From the NCBI GenBank assembly GCA_001931875.2, contig MSJH02000660.1, forward strand, positions 1 through 64,000: 64,000 nucleotides of DNA, given 5' to 3'. The notes below the pieces were generated by a model that was not told where the DNA came from, did not search any database, and saw only the letters and a list, made by a program, of their open reading frames with translations. The translations under genes were made by a program, and so were the position numbers. Shown piece by piece: positions 13,712 to 26,379 of the stretch; positions within the stretch are counted from its first letter, which is position 1, and each line of letters starts with the position of its first letter. This DNA comes from Byssochlamys sp. IMV 00236. Lineage: Eukaryota; Ascomycota; Eurotiomycetes; Eurotiales; Thermoascaceae.

Positions 13712-14097
13712 GTATGGTGTGGCATACTCTAATAAACTTCTTCGTCTCCCATTTCAATTACATTCTGCGTCCCTTTCTGGATGAATGGCAATGTCCCACC
13801 TTGTCACTCAAGCTTTAAAGGGTTACAGCACGAGGCTTGTCCTCAATGTTTTCCCCGTTCCTCCCGCAACTACGGCTTAACGGTACAATTTCCTTCTATT
13901 CTCCATACCTTTCTTCCAGATTCTATCAGCTAGCAAATTCCCCAAATGCTCTGCTGGCATATATTCAATTAGTTTTTTCTTCCCCTTTCTTCTTTACCCA
14001 GCCTACCTTTTCACATCTGGCTAGGAATGGAAGGAATCTGCAATGATTTCCGGCATGCGTCATGAAGCACAAATTGTGAGAGGCCTTTCTTCGTTTT

Positions 14098-14130
14098 ATT
14101 CTTCTTCTTCTTCTTCTTCTTTTTTTTTTC
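14098..14130. repeat. CTT microsatellite followed by T-run
   Basis: About seven CTT/TTC units run into ten T bases in the kog1 downstream region. This is simple sequence with no known role. Confidence 0.8.
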
Positions 14131-14615
14131 TCTGCGTCATTTTCTGCTTATGGCTTGCTTGCACATATGAATGAGGCGTCACTTGGTCGTTGTGTTTGAA
14201 AGGTGTCTGTTTTTTAGCTCTTCTTTTGCTGCTTGCCTATATTTCATGGATGTACTTTTTCTTTCGTTGTACCGATGTAATCTACAGTGATTGAGCGAGG
14301 TAGATATGGAGTATATTATAATCTTGTTGCTCAAACGAGCTCTACCTTGCAGCCCATAGATCCGGTGTGCTATCATGCAGACTTATGGTCCCCGTAGTAG
14401 ACCCCGGGGTCTGGGTAGGTCTGAGAAGCATGGGATCGAGAGACGGCTCAAAAATAAACATATTATCATTTGCTGTATGACTCACAACATCGTTGTAAAA
14501 CTTGTAGAAGTACACATAAAATCGGGGAAAGTTGAAAACCTTTTGCTCTGCGGCCTAGTTGCCTAAGACCGGGCGAATAGGATATTAGAAAACCCGGCTG
14601 AGATGAGACAGGAGG

Positions 14616-14633
14616 AAAAAAAAAAAAAAAAAA
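14616..14633. repeat. A18 homopolymer
   Basis: Eighteen consecutive A bases lie downstream of the 845-aa gene. The length may be unreliable in the assembly. Confidence 0.8.
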
Positions 14634-14865
14634 CAGAGGAAAATGCACTTTTATCCCGCAGAGGGTCAAGTCCAGCCGCATTATATGTAGTAGCCCGTGA
14701 CATCTGCCTGTAACCTGAAGCTTCAGATGAGCTCGTTTTCTGCAAAAGCATAATGAAACATATTCCAGTTGCTCCCAATGAATGCATTGAAAAGAACAAA
14801 CACAGAGATAGTTAGCTCAATAGAGAGTCCGAGTGCCCACGGCCTTGATGGCTATGATACCAAAA

Positions 14866-17487
14866 TCACTGCAACCTGCGTGACCCCAGCAGCTTTGCCT
14901 CAGCGGCTCTCCCGTAAGGTCGATAAGGACGGTCAAAGGTAGCCCGTCCTGGTGGGAATCTCAACTGGTCCAGAGAAGGGTCTCGGTCGAAATAGCTGCG
15001 ACGTCCACCGTGGCTAGGTTCGCAGCAGTGCAGTGGCACATCCCCAAAGTCGGCAAAGTCTCCACGAGATCGGCCAATGTAGGACTGAATATTGGCAATC
15101 ACATCCCCTAAGAGCACGGTAGTTTGCACGGCAGTCACATCCCCTCTGTTAACATAAACATCCCCTCTAAGTCTCATGCGTCTTCCCACATCTTCTCGTG
15201 CTATCTGCCGGACTCTCTGTCGGAGTTGCTTCTCTCCACGGTTATCGGTATGGAACCAAGTATTTGATTCGACCAACCGCGAGTTTGCATGAGGAAAGTA
15301 TTCGGCTGAAGCTGCGAGATCCATAGGTGTCGCAGGTATCGGAAGTCCGGGTGGGGGGAATTTGACAGTATTGCCATTAGTGGCATGGCTTCCAGAAGCA
15401 TCAGTACCCATAGAAGTGATTTTGAGCTTGCTGGAGAAGCACCCAAGAGGCTCGGCTGATCTTTCGTTCACGTTCTCCTTGGGTGCTGCTGGCGTCGTCA
15501 AGGGCGCGCGTTTGTCTCTTTCCCCTGAACTGGGGTTGATGGGATCGTTCGCCAACACTTCCCTCGACTCCAAAATCGTGTGTTTATGAGCCAAGAATGA
15601 ATATTCCAGCTTGTCCTGAGGGGATTCCTGTGACATTTGTCCCACGTATGAGGTCCCTTTGTTCGCTGATACGGGATCACGAAGGACAGTACGGGCAGTG
15701 TTGGATTTGGATGCCTCGACCACACTATTCAGATATGCAGCCATTTCCTTCTTCGTGTCATAGGGCTCGAGTTTTTTGGACGACTGGACACTCTCAATGA
15801 GTGACGACTTAGCTTTCGTGCTACCGTATCGCTTTGCTGAGTTCGAGGATAGGGCAGACAAAGACTTTGGCGTCTGTGGATAACAAACAAATCCTGTGGA
15901 TCCTACGTTGGTGTTGCCGACAGGCGAGTCGGCATGACCATACACAGTGCTGTAGCGACTATGATCATCGCGAAATGCGTTTTCTGAGACCTGTGAGATA
16001 TCGAGGGCTTCAAAGCGACGACGGTATGTGTCGAGCTGTTCCTGTCGGATGGGCCGAGAAGTCACTTCGCGCCCACTGACCATTCTCAAACGATCAGAAC
16101 CAGTGCCGCTGTAAGAGTCTGAGGCGTACAATGGTGGTTCAGACTGCGGCATGAAAGGGTCGTCTTGGAGGCGGTCCTGGTAAGTGATATTTTGCTGAAA
16201 ACCTCTATAGGCTTGTTTGATCTCCCGCTCTGGCGGGCTGGTTCTTTCACTCTGCATAGTCCTGGTGTAAACTGGGCTGACTGGTCCAGAAAAAGGTGCC
16301 ACAGGAACATAATGATAATTGCTCTCTGAGGATGAACGGCCAGATGGGGAGTCAGGCATCACGTATTGATTCAGAGGATTCTCGTGGAGACGGCCATCTA
16401 TGTCATGGGTCCACTGTTGTGTACTGCCCAGATTCACGTTTCCTGAGATCTTAGGTTTATCGTGACGAACTGATGTCATAGAATTGTGCAGTTCAGCTGT
16501 TCTTTCAGTATCATTAACACGAGTTGTGCCATGGAGCGACGCAATACGAGTGCCAGAGACATCAGTGCTTATGGGGAAATTGACTTCTGCGACTGATTCC
16601 TCGACGTCCTGAAGAGAGAGTGGCCTCCACGACTTTGAGCCCTTGTTTCTCGAATGAGTTCTCATGGAGAGAGCTGTCAGAGGTATCGGCTGCGACGATG
16701 CAAGCTCGTTGAAGTCATCCAGCTCTCTGCTCATGTTCCTAGCCCTAGCGGCAGAAGCAGCGTTGAGCTCAGCAGCTCTAGCTTGGGAGCTCAAAGATGG
16801 TATGAATACACTCCCCATACCCAGAGAAACTGGCTGTGAGCCTGATGCAGACGAGGACGGACGTGTGGGAACGCTATCGACGAATCCTGTGGGTGTGCAT
16901 CCGTCTGAGACAGATGTTGTCGCACTTGCTAACTGAGTAGTAGACAACGGATGTTGTGGGATATATGAGGCGTATTCTCCTATCCCTGAGAAAACTGGGG
17001 CGGAGTGTTGTTTGAAATGAGGAAGGGTAGCAGTTGTATCTGACTTGGATCGAGTGGTATCGTGGACTGATGAAAAGGAGTCCAACGGTGACAGCAATTT
17101 GATTCGCGCAGCTTCTAGGGGTTGAAATGGAACGGTTGAGGAAGACACGACGGAACATTTGCGATGACAACCTGGAGTTTCTACCAGAAGGGTAGAGGAG
17201 TCGTCCGATATGTCACTTGCGCATGAGATCTGATTCCTGCTGAGTCCATAATATGGCGTGTGCTCCAGTTCAGGAGGAATAAACCCTAGAGGAGCTCTTC
17301 CTGGGACAATGCTGTCGATCGTTGCTATCCTCTTCCTTTTGCCTGCTCTGTTTCCTGTGTTAGATGGTCAGAAATATGGACAGGTGAAAGGAAAGAGACG
17401 TGCTCCTCAATGCAACATAAACAAATGGAGAGTCTCACGGCGGTGGTGTCTCTTGGGGCGAATAACGTCAGACATTGGGGGCTCCAT
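14866..17487 (-). CDS. Unrecognised 845-aa disordered protein
   Basis: I do not recognise a family. A long frame (17354-14866) has no ATG near its start. A short first exon at 17487-17439 supplies one: its donor (GTGAGA) and the CACAG acceptor at 17355 join in phase and give MEPPMSDVIRPKRHHRRNRAGKRKR, an N-terminal basic cluster that could be a nuclear localisation signal. The body is Ser/Thr/Pro-rich with few hydrophobic stretches, so mostly disordered. The most ordered part is the last 130 or so residues, with a basic RRMRLRGDVYVNRGDV segment, an LLGDVIANIQSYIG segment and an Arg/Tyr-rich tail. It is convergent with kog1. The two-exon model is my inference. A nuclear or cytoskeletal adaptor role is possible but unsupported. 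Confidence 0.7.
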
Positions 17488-18553
17488 AAGTCCGAAATAT
17501 TGTGTTTGTTAGACACTAAGTCAAGCCTGTATATAGTCTGAGTATGACGGATATTGGGCGAGCTATGACAACGGCGTTCTCGATTCTGTTTAGCCTTCAC
17601 CCGTTTTGCTAAAACAGGTCATGTTCATGAGATGATAGAGCTTGGTTTCACAAAGAAGGATGGAGGGAGAAAGAATTGCTGAAAGTCTTTACCAGGTTAT
17701 ACGCGTAGCTGCGTTGGTAAATTGGCAAGAGGGCCCGTCATTGTACCTTCCCAATCTGAGCAGTGAAGAAAACGCCCGATGTCCCCATGAAAGATCTCTT
17801 ATAGCATTCATCTAGAAGGATCTGTTGATAAAAGATACAGTTGTCAATAACTTTACAAGTAACTGCAGGATATCCATCGCCTTTGCACTTCCCTGGTTTT
17901 GCGGATAGCTGAGAGGCTATCACAAGTACATCGATTAATCTTCGATAAGTAAGAATGGAAATAGTCTGTGAAATACATTAGATATTCATCAACGATAGAA
18001 CAGGCACATACCTATACTAAACCTGGCTAGAAGTAAAGGTAGATTTCTGGAGGGACTACGTGAGAAGATCAGTCAAAGTCACAGATATGCTTACCAAAAG
18101 TGATTCCTAGTTAGACTACCTTTAGAAGCTATTGATACTACACATATTCTTGTTCGATGCATGAACAATATCTCTGGATGTCTAGGCACTACTATGCATC
18201 GAAACTAGTATTGTTTTCCTATATTTACGTAGATACTAGTCTGTATCGCATACCATAAAGAGTATCTAAGGTGTTCCAACTTAACTTTATCTCCTTATCT
18301 CATTACGTATGGAAACTAGCGGGAAAGCTGTTACTCGGTGCGTGCAAGAAAAAGATTTCCTGACCACAAATTTTCATGGCATTGTTGACAATTATGTCTG
18401 CAGTATGGTATAACCGGAAATACTATCACATTAAAACAGAAATCACAAGGCATAACATCATAATACATGAACGCCACTCTGAATTGGGATTGGCGTCGTC
18501 GTAGCATCCATCAACAGCTGATATTGGATATCAAGATCTATCGCGAAGCGACT
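17488..18553. other. Intergenic
   Basis: AT-rich sequence between the start of the 845-aa gene and the end of the repeat protein. I see no gene or RNA here. Confidence 0.55.
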
Positions 18554-19519
18554 CTAGTAGTTGGTGACATTTCCACCAACGGTACGGCTGTTGTCCAGAT
18601 CGGAGTCGACGCGGGGGTCAAGCTTGTTGGCAAAGTCAGAGTCGTGCGGGCCAGCAGTCTTCCGAGTGTTTCCAGAACCTGGGGTGTTGTAGCTGCTGCT
18701 GCCAAGGGCACCACCGCCGCCCAGCTGCTGGTGACGAGCTCGGTTGTCCCGGTCAGAGTCAAATCTCGGGTCCAGCTTGTTGGCAACGTTGGAACCATGT
18801 GGGCCGTAGTTGCTAGAGCCAGAGCCATAGTTGTCGGACGAGCCGTAGGTGTTAGAAGATCCATAGCCGGCGCCAGCACCCAAGGATCCATAGCCACCGG
18901 TCGTACCACGGTTGTCAAGGTCGCTATCGACACGAGGGTCTGCTTTGTTGGCAAGGTTGGAGTCGTGAGGACCATAGTTGGAAGAACCACTTCCATAGGC
19001 GTTGGACGAACCGCCATAACCACCAGCGGCGCGGTTGTCACGGTCGCTATCGACGCGAGGGTCTACTTTGTTGGCAAGGTTGGAGTCGTGAGGACCGTAG
19101 TTCGAAGAACCGCTTCCATAGGTGTTGGAAGAACCGCCATATGCACCAGTAGCGCGGTTGTCCCTGTCGCTGTCTACGCGAGGGTCGAGCTTGTTCGCAG
19201 TGTTGGAGTCGTGAGGACCATAGTTGGAAGATCCGCTTCCATAGGTGTTAGAGCCATAAGTGTCGGAAGAGCCGCCTCCGTAGGTGTTGGAAGATCCATA
19301 GGTGCCAGCAGCACGGTTGTCTGTAAAGCCCTGTTAGCAGACTGCGACTGAATCCAACTCATATGGACATTGTTGTTACTTACCACGGTCACTATCAATG
19401 CGAGGGTCAACCTTGTTGGCGGTGTTAGAGCCGTGAGGGCCGGCGTTGGTTGAGGAAGGGTTGTCGGAGTGCTTGTCACCAGTGACAGCGTCCTTGACCT
19501 TGTGCAGAAGGTGAGACAT
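18554..19519 (-). CDS. Six-unit Gly/Ser repeat protein (ANK-DPR-DSD repeats)
   Basis: Two exons, 19519-19384 and 19320-18554, encode 300 aa. The splice joins a D codon within a repeat, which confirms it. The start is MSHLLHKVKDAV, with no signal peptide. The core unit is GPHxSNxANKxDPRxDSDxDNR, present six times and separated by flexible linkers rich in G, S, Y and N of 12-35 residues. The first unit ends at the exon junction and the last is close to the C-terminus. Such repeats occur in Aspergillus proteins annotated loosely as cell-surface or stress proteins. The hydrophilic, Gly-rich, low-complexity composition resembles desiccation- or stress-protective proteins, but that role is inference. 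A 294-codon frame on the opposite strand is only a shadow of these repeats. Confidence 0.82.
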
Positions 19520-20822
19520 TGTGGAAAGGTATGAATTGATAAGATACTAGGATTTATTGTTTCCTGGGTCAAATTATGATTTGTTATCAATCTGCTGTTT
19601 TGAATTTCTGAAGATATGGATTTAGACCTGAGCATCCGGGGGTATATATATCTCTCGAGCCGGAGAGACATCCCTATCCTCTGAAGTTCATGACACCATT
19701 TCCTTTCCCCTCAAATGAGCCATGGGAGTCTGATTCACAAGCATCGGAATCGATGCATTACTGGCTACAGTGCGGAGTCATGACGTGCCGGTTACAAAGA
19801 AACCTTGGACATAATCCCAAACAAATATCTTGCCACACCTTGGAACGAGCTGACGGGTGGGAAATGAGCAATGAGATGCCAATGCCTTACAACCTGTGGG
19901 AGAGAGAGCTGGTCAATAATAATAATAATGGCGTAGGAGGCTCCCAAGTCTGGAACTGGAGCTGGTGGTGTTGTCATCTGTCGTCATATTATCATATTAC
20001 ATGTATTATTATCCTAACCAGCCACCTCAGCCTCTCACCAGCCACGGTGCCGCCACAGCTCCCCCAAACACACTATGTAGTAGGTATGTAGTATGGAGTA
20101 AATTACCAGGTATTTTTTTATGATAGATACCAAGATAATATGGTTCCACAGCAAAAGCGAAAACGAGAATCCTTGTGCGATGGTTATTAGATGAGGTAAC
20201 CTTATTTCTCCGCCATGAGAGCATCAATCTGGATTTGGGAACGTGTTGAGATCTCTCTACTCTCTAAGAATAGAACCTCGCAGGCGCCACTAACAGTCGA
20301 TCCTAGGGTAACTCTAATCTCGATGTATTGTACATAGTATAGACGTGGAAGACATTTGCCATCACCAAATAATGTCTACTGGTATAGCACAGGGCTATGA
20401 TTTTAGTCGAGAGCCCAATAATAATGACAGACAGGAGCATCACTCGTTCAGTTCATGCCATCCCCATGAACGATGAGGTTGACTTGGTGTAACGGTAAGA
20501 CAGGCAGAAGAAAATAGAATAACATGACGTTTTCTAGCATCGTGTGTGGTGAGTGTAGTTATACCTATCATGACTGTTAGTTATGGTATGTGAGGATAAA
20601 CCAGCTCAATGGCGTGACAGGACGGTGCAGTGTTCGACTGAAGGTTGATGGCGTGTACTCTTACTTGGATAGTTTAGTCGACGTTACGTAGAGACGGTTG
20701 ATAGAGTACGGCCTGGTGGTAGATCACCGTGGGGAGGGCCAGTGCGGGAAGCAGAAGACGGAATGCGGGCCGCTGATCATGACTTCAAGCGTCTTCCCCT
20801 GTCTCCAGAGTCCCAGATATCC

Positions 20823-20855
20823 ATTATTATTATTATTATTATCATCATTATTATG
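20823..20855. repeat. ATT microsatellite
   Basis: About ten ATT/ATC units in an intergenic region. Simple repeat. Confidence 0.8.
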
Positions 20856-20978
20856 ATCCTCTCCGTTGTCGATGCTTCTCAGCCCCTCGCGGGAGGCGAT
20901 CGTGGAGAGCGGAACGCACCAGCATCGGGCCCCTGACGGTGACGACGGCCAAGGGATCAGCCTGTAGAGTCGTTATCT

Positions 20979-21066
20979 CACTAACTACCTAGGTAAGTTA
21001 GTTAAATCAGTTAGGTATGGTACCTAAGTTAAGGTACCTTACCATAGGTAACTAACCAACTATCTA
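20979..21066. repeat. Cluster of TAGGTA palindromes
   Basis: Nested inverted repeats: CTAACTACCTAGGTAAGTTAG, TTAGGTA-TGG-TACCTAA (7-bp arms, 3-nt loop) and the perfect palindrome TAAGGTACCTTA. Similar words occur at several other intergenic sites in the window. The function is unknown. Confidence 0.6.
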
Positions 21067-21434
21067 CCATAATTGGCTAAATACCCAAGTTACCTAAATC
21101 AGCTTGGGCCTGAGGCCACCGCCACTGTGCCCCCCCAAAGGTCCCGTGACGGCGCCCGACGACACCCGACCAGGCGTGATCCCGCCCTTCTCTCTCACTC
21201 GTTTGTCCTCGCTATGCTCGCTTCTATCGATCTGACCTCATCTGGATCCTCCCTGTTCCTGAACGCTTTCTCTTCGTCCATAGTGCCAGAGCCCAGGCCT
21301 GGGTATCGACAGCCGTCGATCTTGCCTCTCTCCATGAGCGGCCGTCCGGCCTTCTAGACCTCAGTCTGGTCGGTCATAGGCAACTCTCCCGGTTCCCTAT
21401 CCAACACTCCTCTACGCGGCCCTCGTTCGTCGAT

Positions 21435-24221
21435 ATGCGCCCTCCACGCTTGATCCTTCTCTTGCTATCTTTCATCTTCTTGCCTATTCTTCTCACTTGT
21501 CTCTCCCTCCTCTCGGCTCATCCCCGTCATGACACCGCCGACTCATCACTCGCTGGCCGAACGAGTCGACTACGCGCCCTCTTCTCCTTTAATGCTCCCT
21601 CATCACTCTTTCCTCCGTCTGCCATCATCAGTCTGACGGACGATAATTCAACCTTCTTCTTGGCCCGACCTGCAGCGTTTGGGCCGTTGTTGCCGGCAAA
21701 AGGACTCAGCGGGCAGCTATGGATTGGAAGTGGCTTCGGTGAAGATAGCCTCCGTAAAGGAGGTGCCACTGCCCGAGCCGAGGGAGAACTTGGTTGCTCT
21801 GATGTTCCGGGATGGGGCGAAGGCGACCAGCAGCATCTGCCAGACTTGAGTGTCAGCAAGAACAGTGATAAAGATACGGCTCGCAAGCCGGCAGACGGGC
21901 CAGAGAACGTTATCACTGGAAGAAGCATCCACCGTAGAGGTGATGCTCTCAGTAATGCAGAACTCGCAAAGGACAGCTCGGGTGCTGGTACTGTCCCGTC
22001 AGCGGATGACGGTACAGACGACCATCTGCATCACCCTCTTCCTGGATCCGAGTCTCCGGACCCCTCAAGCCCCGACAACGGTGGAGATCATGCTGGAAAG
22101 AATACACATGCAGATATACAATCCCTGCAAGAGAGTGCAGAAATTGCGGGGAAGGTCGTCTTGCTGAGCAGAGGCGGCTGTGGTTTCCTAGAGAAAGTGA
22201 AATGGGTTCAACGACGCGGTGGTGTGGCTTTGATTGTTGGAGACGACACCAGGGGAGGAAACCTTGTCACTATGTATGCCCATGGCGACACTTCGAATGT
22301 GACCATCCCCGCTGTCTTTACCTCTCACACTACAGCGCATCTGCTCTCTTCCCTGATCCCTCCTCAGACAGTCGACGACTCAGGTACTGGTCGCAAGCCC
22401 ATGAAACTACCGGAGAGCAAAGGAAAAGGATCGGAGCAGGGATCCCGATCGACAAAAACAAGCGGTCCCGTGTCAACTCCAACTTCAACAGCGCGTTCGA
22501 AGAGCCTCGCAACTGTCTCGAGCTCGTCAGGATCAGAATCAGGATTCCTCGGTGCGATCTTGTCTGTTCTCGGTCTTGGCAGTAGCCGGAGCTACTCCTG
22601 GCATCTTCCCGAAGATAGTCGACGCCCACCCAGCAGTGGGAACATTGATTGGGTTATAGTCGATCACTGGGAAGAAGAAGAGACATCCAGCAATGCGAAA
22701 GCACCGGCCGATAAGACCAATCAGAAGAATGATAACGATGCCCAGTCTAGTGGCTCCAAGCAATCGGCCTCTGAGCCTAGCAAGTTCGATGGCGACGGCT
22801 TTGTGATCGGAGTACAGGACTGGCGCGATCCTGATTTGGTTGCTCCTCAGGGTTCACCAGCACCAAAGTCGAATATCTCCCCTGGACAGTCAGGATCTAA
22901 GGCACAGGATGGACAAGACATGAAAGGCAAATCTTCGTCTAATGCTGGTTCGAATGGTCCAAAAGGAGGTAGCATCATGCCTGGTAGCGGCGAATACGTG
23001 GATCCCGAGAAATCCTCTAAGAATAGCAAGTCGGGCAAGGGTTCTGCTAAGAACCAAGACCCTGCGGCAAACTCCAAGTCTGGTGAGTCAAAGACAGCGA
23101 AGAATTGGTTCAGGAGTCATTTCGGCTGGTCCGAAGACAAGGGATCTGTCTCTGATAGATCTTCAGATACGATGGATAGCCATGGACCCTCAAATGACGG
23201 GAAAGCCTCCAAATCAACTGGTTTCAGAAACCAGCCAGTTCGAAGCAAGGCAGATAAACCAGAAGAACATGAAGGCCTTTGGGTCACTTTAACCCCAACG
23301 ACCATGTCAACAAGCCCATTCTTCGATACTCTCCTTGTTCTGGTGGTGAGCCCCCTGATCACTCTGACGGTAGTCTATGCTCTCCTACTGTTGCGATCTC
23401 GCATCCGACGTCGCCGCTGGCGGGCTCCTAAGTCGGTCGTCGATCGCCTGCCGGTGAGAACTTACCATACGATCTCACCTTACTCTTCCGCATGTAACAC
23501 CCCTCGGCCACCAAGCCCGGGTTCCTCATCTCCCACGTCGCCTCTCCTTTCCTCCGAGTCGCATCCAGCACCTTCTAGATCTAGACCCCGGTCGCAGACT
23601 GCGTCTGGAGTGGTTCTGAGTACATCGGAATCGGCAAAGGATGCTCGCACAGCAGGCGAGAAATCAAGTTCGGGATCTACTCTTTGGCGGCGTAAGTACA
23701 CGGGACGACAGGTGGAATGTGTTGTCTGTCTTGAAGAATACGTAGATGGACAAAGCAGGGTAATGAGCTTGCCGTGTGGACATGAATTTCACGTCGAGTG
23801 CATGTGAGTATGATGTTAATTGTCTTTCGGTAATCCATACTAACTTTGTTCTCTTAGCACTCCTTGGCTCACCACCCGTCGTCGCACATGTCCCATTTGC
23901 AAAGGAGACGTAGTTCGCTCCATGTCACAATACAACAACGTACCTGAGCAGCGTGAGAGGAATGAACAGACTGCGGATGATATTCAAACTCGTGCCCTCG
24001 AGGCTCGCAACGACTCTCCATCCGCAGCTGTTCCCATTTCGGGATTGATGGAAGATGAGGCCTCGGATTTGGAGCGTGGCGATGACTCTTCCGTTCCTCT
24101 CCTCGACGAGCATGCATATTCTGCGCCGCAGTCAAACTGGCGGCAATTCGCTTCTCTTAGCCTCTCAGCCCTCAGCGGTGACACTATTTGGCACCAGGCC
24201 AGGGCCGACAGGAGCAGATAG
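21435..24221 (+). CDS. PA-TM-RING E3 ubiquitin ligase
   Basis: Exons 21435-23803 and 23858-24221 encode 910 aa; the join rebuilds EC-I-TPWL inside the RING. Residues 1-30 are a strong signal sequence (MRPPRLILLLLSFIFLP). A protease-associated domain lies at about 215-325 (IAGKVVLLSRGGCGF, then the IVGDD region). A long Ser/Lys/Gly-rich luminal linker follows, then a transmembrane helix at about 628-652. The RING-H2 finger has C762, C765, C781, H783, H786, C789, C801 and C804. This is the layout of GRAIL/RNF13-type ligases, which sit in endosomal, Golgi or vacuolar membranes with the RING facing the cytosol and ubiquitinate membrane cargo. The C-terminal tail is polar. The substrate cannot be told from sequence. 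Confidence 0.9.
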
Positions 24222-24750
24222 ACTATGCTTTTTAGTTCTCCACTCTGCCTCCGCTCAACCTCGACAGACTTGATAAGAAAAGCCTTTTCAGCGGCCTTTC
24301 AGACCCCTGCCTATGAATGAGTTCCTATCGTGCTGCATTAGCGATTTTTCGTTTGCCTCTGTTTATGGAACGGCGTGGCGTTTGACGGATAACCAGGGAT
24401 TCGGATAAGGATCAAAGCAACAACTTTGGAAGTAGTTGCGGCAGGCGGCTGGAATACGCTTGTACCCTTCTACACTTTAGTCGACGGTTTTCATTTTTCT
24501 TCTTCTCTTCAACTGCATAAACCTAGTTGATACCATCGCTGGAACGCGCTGTAAATGATTCCTCTGTTGCTATCCGGCTTGATCCATCTAGCTATATGAT
24601 ATTGTGTGTGTGGTAAACTTCGCTCATTGCTTCTCAAGACTAAACTCTGTGTCAAAACAGTGCACCACGAGGCATATATTTTGTACAGAGAAAATATTAG
24701 TCGATGCGATATTCAACGTCTAGAATATATTCTTAAAAAATGCCTCGTAT
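24222..24750. other. Convergent intergenic region
   Basis: Lies between the 3' ends of the RING gene and the alpha/beta hydrolase gene. T-rich, no gene seen. Confidence 0.6.
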
Positions 24751-26379
24751 CTATCCAGTCAGCGAGTATAAAGTGATAGCTTTAATGATTGGCAGCCGGG
24801 TCTCTCTGGAATCAAAGACCTGAGCGTGATCCAAAGCATCGTACCAAAGAATTTCAAGGCCAGATCCCTGCCACTGTCTCCTTTTCCATGATGACGGGTC
24901 TTTTTCAGTAGAACCTAATGATAAGTTTGAATGCTGCTTTACCACTTTCTCCGTGGTGGATTGGAGGTAATGGCCCACGGCCTCGGAATCCACGATCAAA
25001 TCTTGGCCACTGAGAGCCACGGTGACTTTCCTTCCTTTCTTTCGCCTAGCTCGGGTTTCTTCCACACCGAGGTCTTCCTTCCAGATTATGTTATCGCTCC
25101 AGGAGAACCGTTTGGCTAGGGTATGTGCTACTCCCATATCCTTGCTCGCGAAGTACCATAACTGATGCTCATTTGCATGTACCGGCTTGCGAACGGTAAA
25201 ATTGTATGCAACATCTGGCAGATGGAGGAGGAAGCATACGGGGTCAATAAACACGGCGGGGCCAACGTATGGGGCCGTGACGGGCGACTTGATCAGATGC
25301 GTGGCGACGACCGTCCCGTAGGAGTGCGATACCAGAACAACTTTATCCCAACGGTGCTTTTTAAGAATGGCGTGGATCTCAGATACCATCTGATCCTTTT
25401 TGGTGGCCGGCTGGGTCATTCGAGAGCTTATGGGCATCATCTCAAGAGCGATGATGCCGATGTCTTCGTTCTTTCCATCTTTGATCAGCTCGCCCAAGAA
25501 CTTTGTGTAAGGCCATAAACCAACACCGATTCCATGGAGGAATAACACCGGTAATCGGTCCTTTGCTTTATGCTCGCGATACCAGTAGGTGAGATGTGGT
25601 GCTGGAGACTTCCTAGAGGAGAAGAGAGTGTAAGGACGCAGAGGGAAGACTCTGAAAAAGCGGGTCAAAGTCGTTCTGCAGAAGGAGAAACCATTGTACA
25701 TCATTGAGCAATAGGTGATGGCGTCAACGATAAAAATGACCTGTTGATATTTATCAGACGGCTATCATGTTGAAATGAGAGAGCTAGTTATAGAGGGGGG
25801 TTCACCAACCAGATACCAGAGAAGACTTCGATGTAAGCCATCTGTTCTTTCGAGTCTTTGTCCCAAGTGTTCCAAGCTACTGTTTTTCCCTGGGGGGAAC
25901 CGTCGACCTTGTAATGCCTCCAACTGTCTTGTATATGACTCGATATCATCCTCTGTCTCCCTGCCTCCAGGTAAGTTATTGAAGAATGCCCATCGAATAA
26001 AATCTTTAACATTGTCTCTTCTGATCTCATCGATCTCTGAAACCACAAACCATCCCTTGAGGAACCGCTCCATTTCTGGAATATTCATGCTGCAACGTCT
26101 GAAGAGCTCATCTCTCTCCGTTTCTGCGATCGGCTCAATATCAATGGTCGAGCGACTTAGAAAGTACTTATGTGGGAGAAAGATTATGGAAAAGAAAATC
26201 GCCTCTGCTGCAAGCCATATTTGAATCGGTAGGGGAACGCGATCCAGCTGAAGGCCTGGTAGGATCGATTGACTGAACACAAGTAGAATACAGTAGAGCA
26301 CACTAACAGGAGCGATGTTATGTAGAAAAAGAATGCTACCACGAATGAACACATATTCTGGGGTGGATTTCCCGATCAT
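24751..26379 (-). CDS. Membrane-anchored alpha/beta hydrolase
   Basis: Exons 26379-25810 and 25740-24751 give 519 aa. The donor reads GTTGGT, and the join gives LLWYL-VIFIVDA. Two or three hydrophobic segments lie within the first 75 residues, and another near 184-200, so the protein is membrane-associated. The hydrolase fold begins near 250, with oxyanion loop LFLHGIG, nucleophile elbow SHSYG (S330), an acidic residue in SGQDLIVD (about D437) and the catalytic His in ALDHAQVF (H495). The triad is therefore complete. Substrates are probably lipid esters, since the neighbouring genes also encode lipid-related membrane proteins; that is inference. It is transcribed divergently from the desaturase-like gene across 557 bp. 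Confidence 0.85.

Larger units (their letters stand above)
13712..14865. other. Convergent intergenic region
   Basis: This separates the 3' ends of kog1 and the 845-aa gene. It holds pyrimidine-rich, AT-rich sequence, a CTT microsatellite and an 18-A run. No coding frame is convincing. Confidence 0.6.
19520..21434. other. Divergent intergenic region
   Basis: This lies between the starts of the repeat protein and the PA-TM-RING gene. It contains a TATA-like GTATATATATC element about 120 nt upstream of the repeat-protein ATG, an ATT microsatellite and a dense group of TAGGTA/TACCTA palindromes near 21.0 kb. No supported gene. Confidence 0.55.

Noticed and set aside
18467..19351. A 294-codon open frame on the plus strand, Val/Gly/Arg-rich
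   Set aside because: It is the mirror of the repeat protein on the minus strand; its periodic valines come from the antisense of the repeats, and the minus-strand gene has a confirmed splice and ordered repeats.
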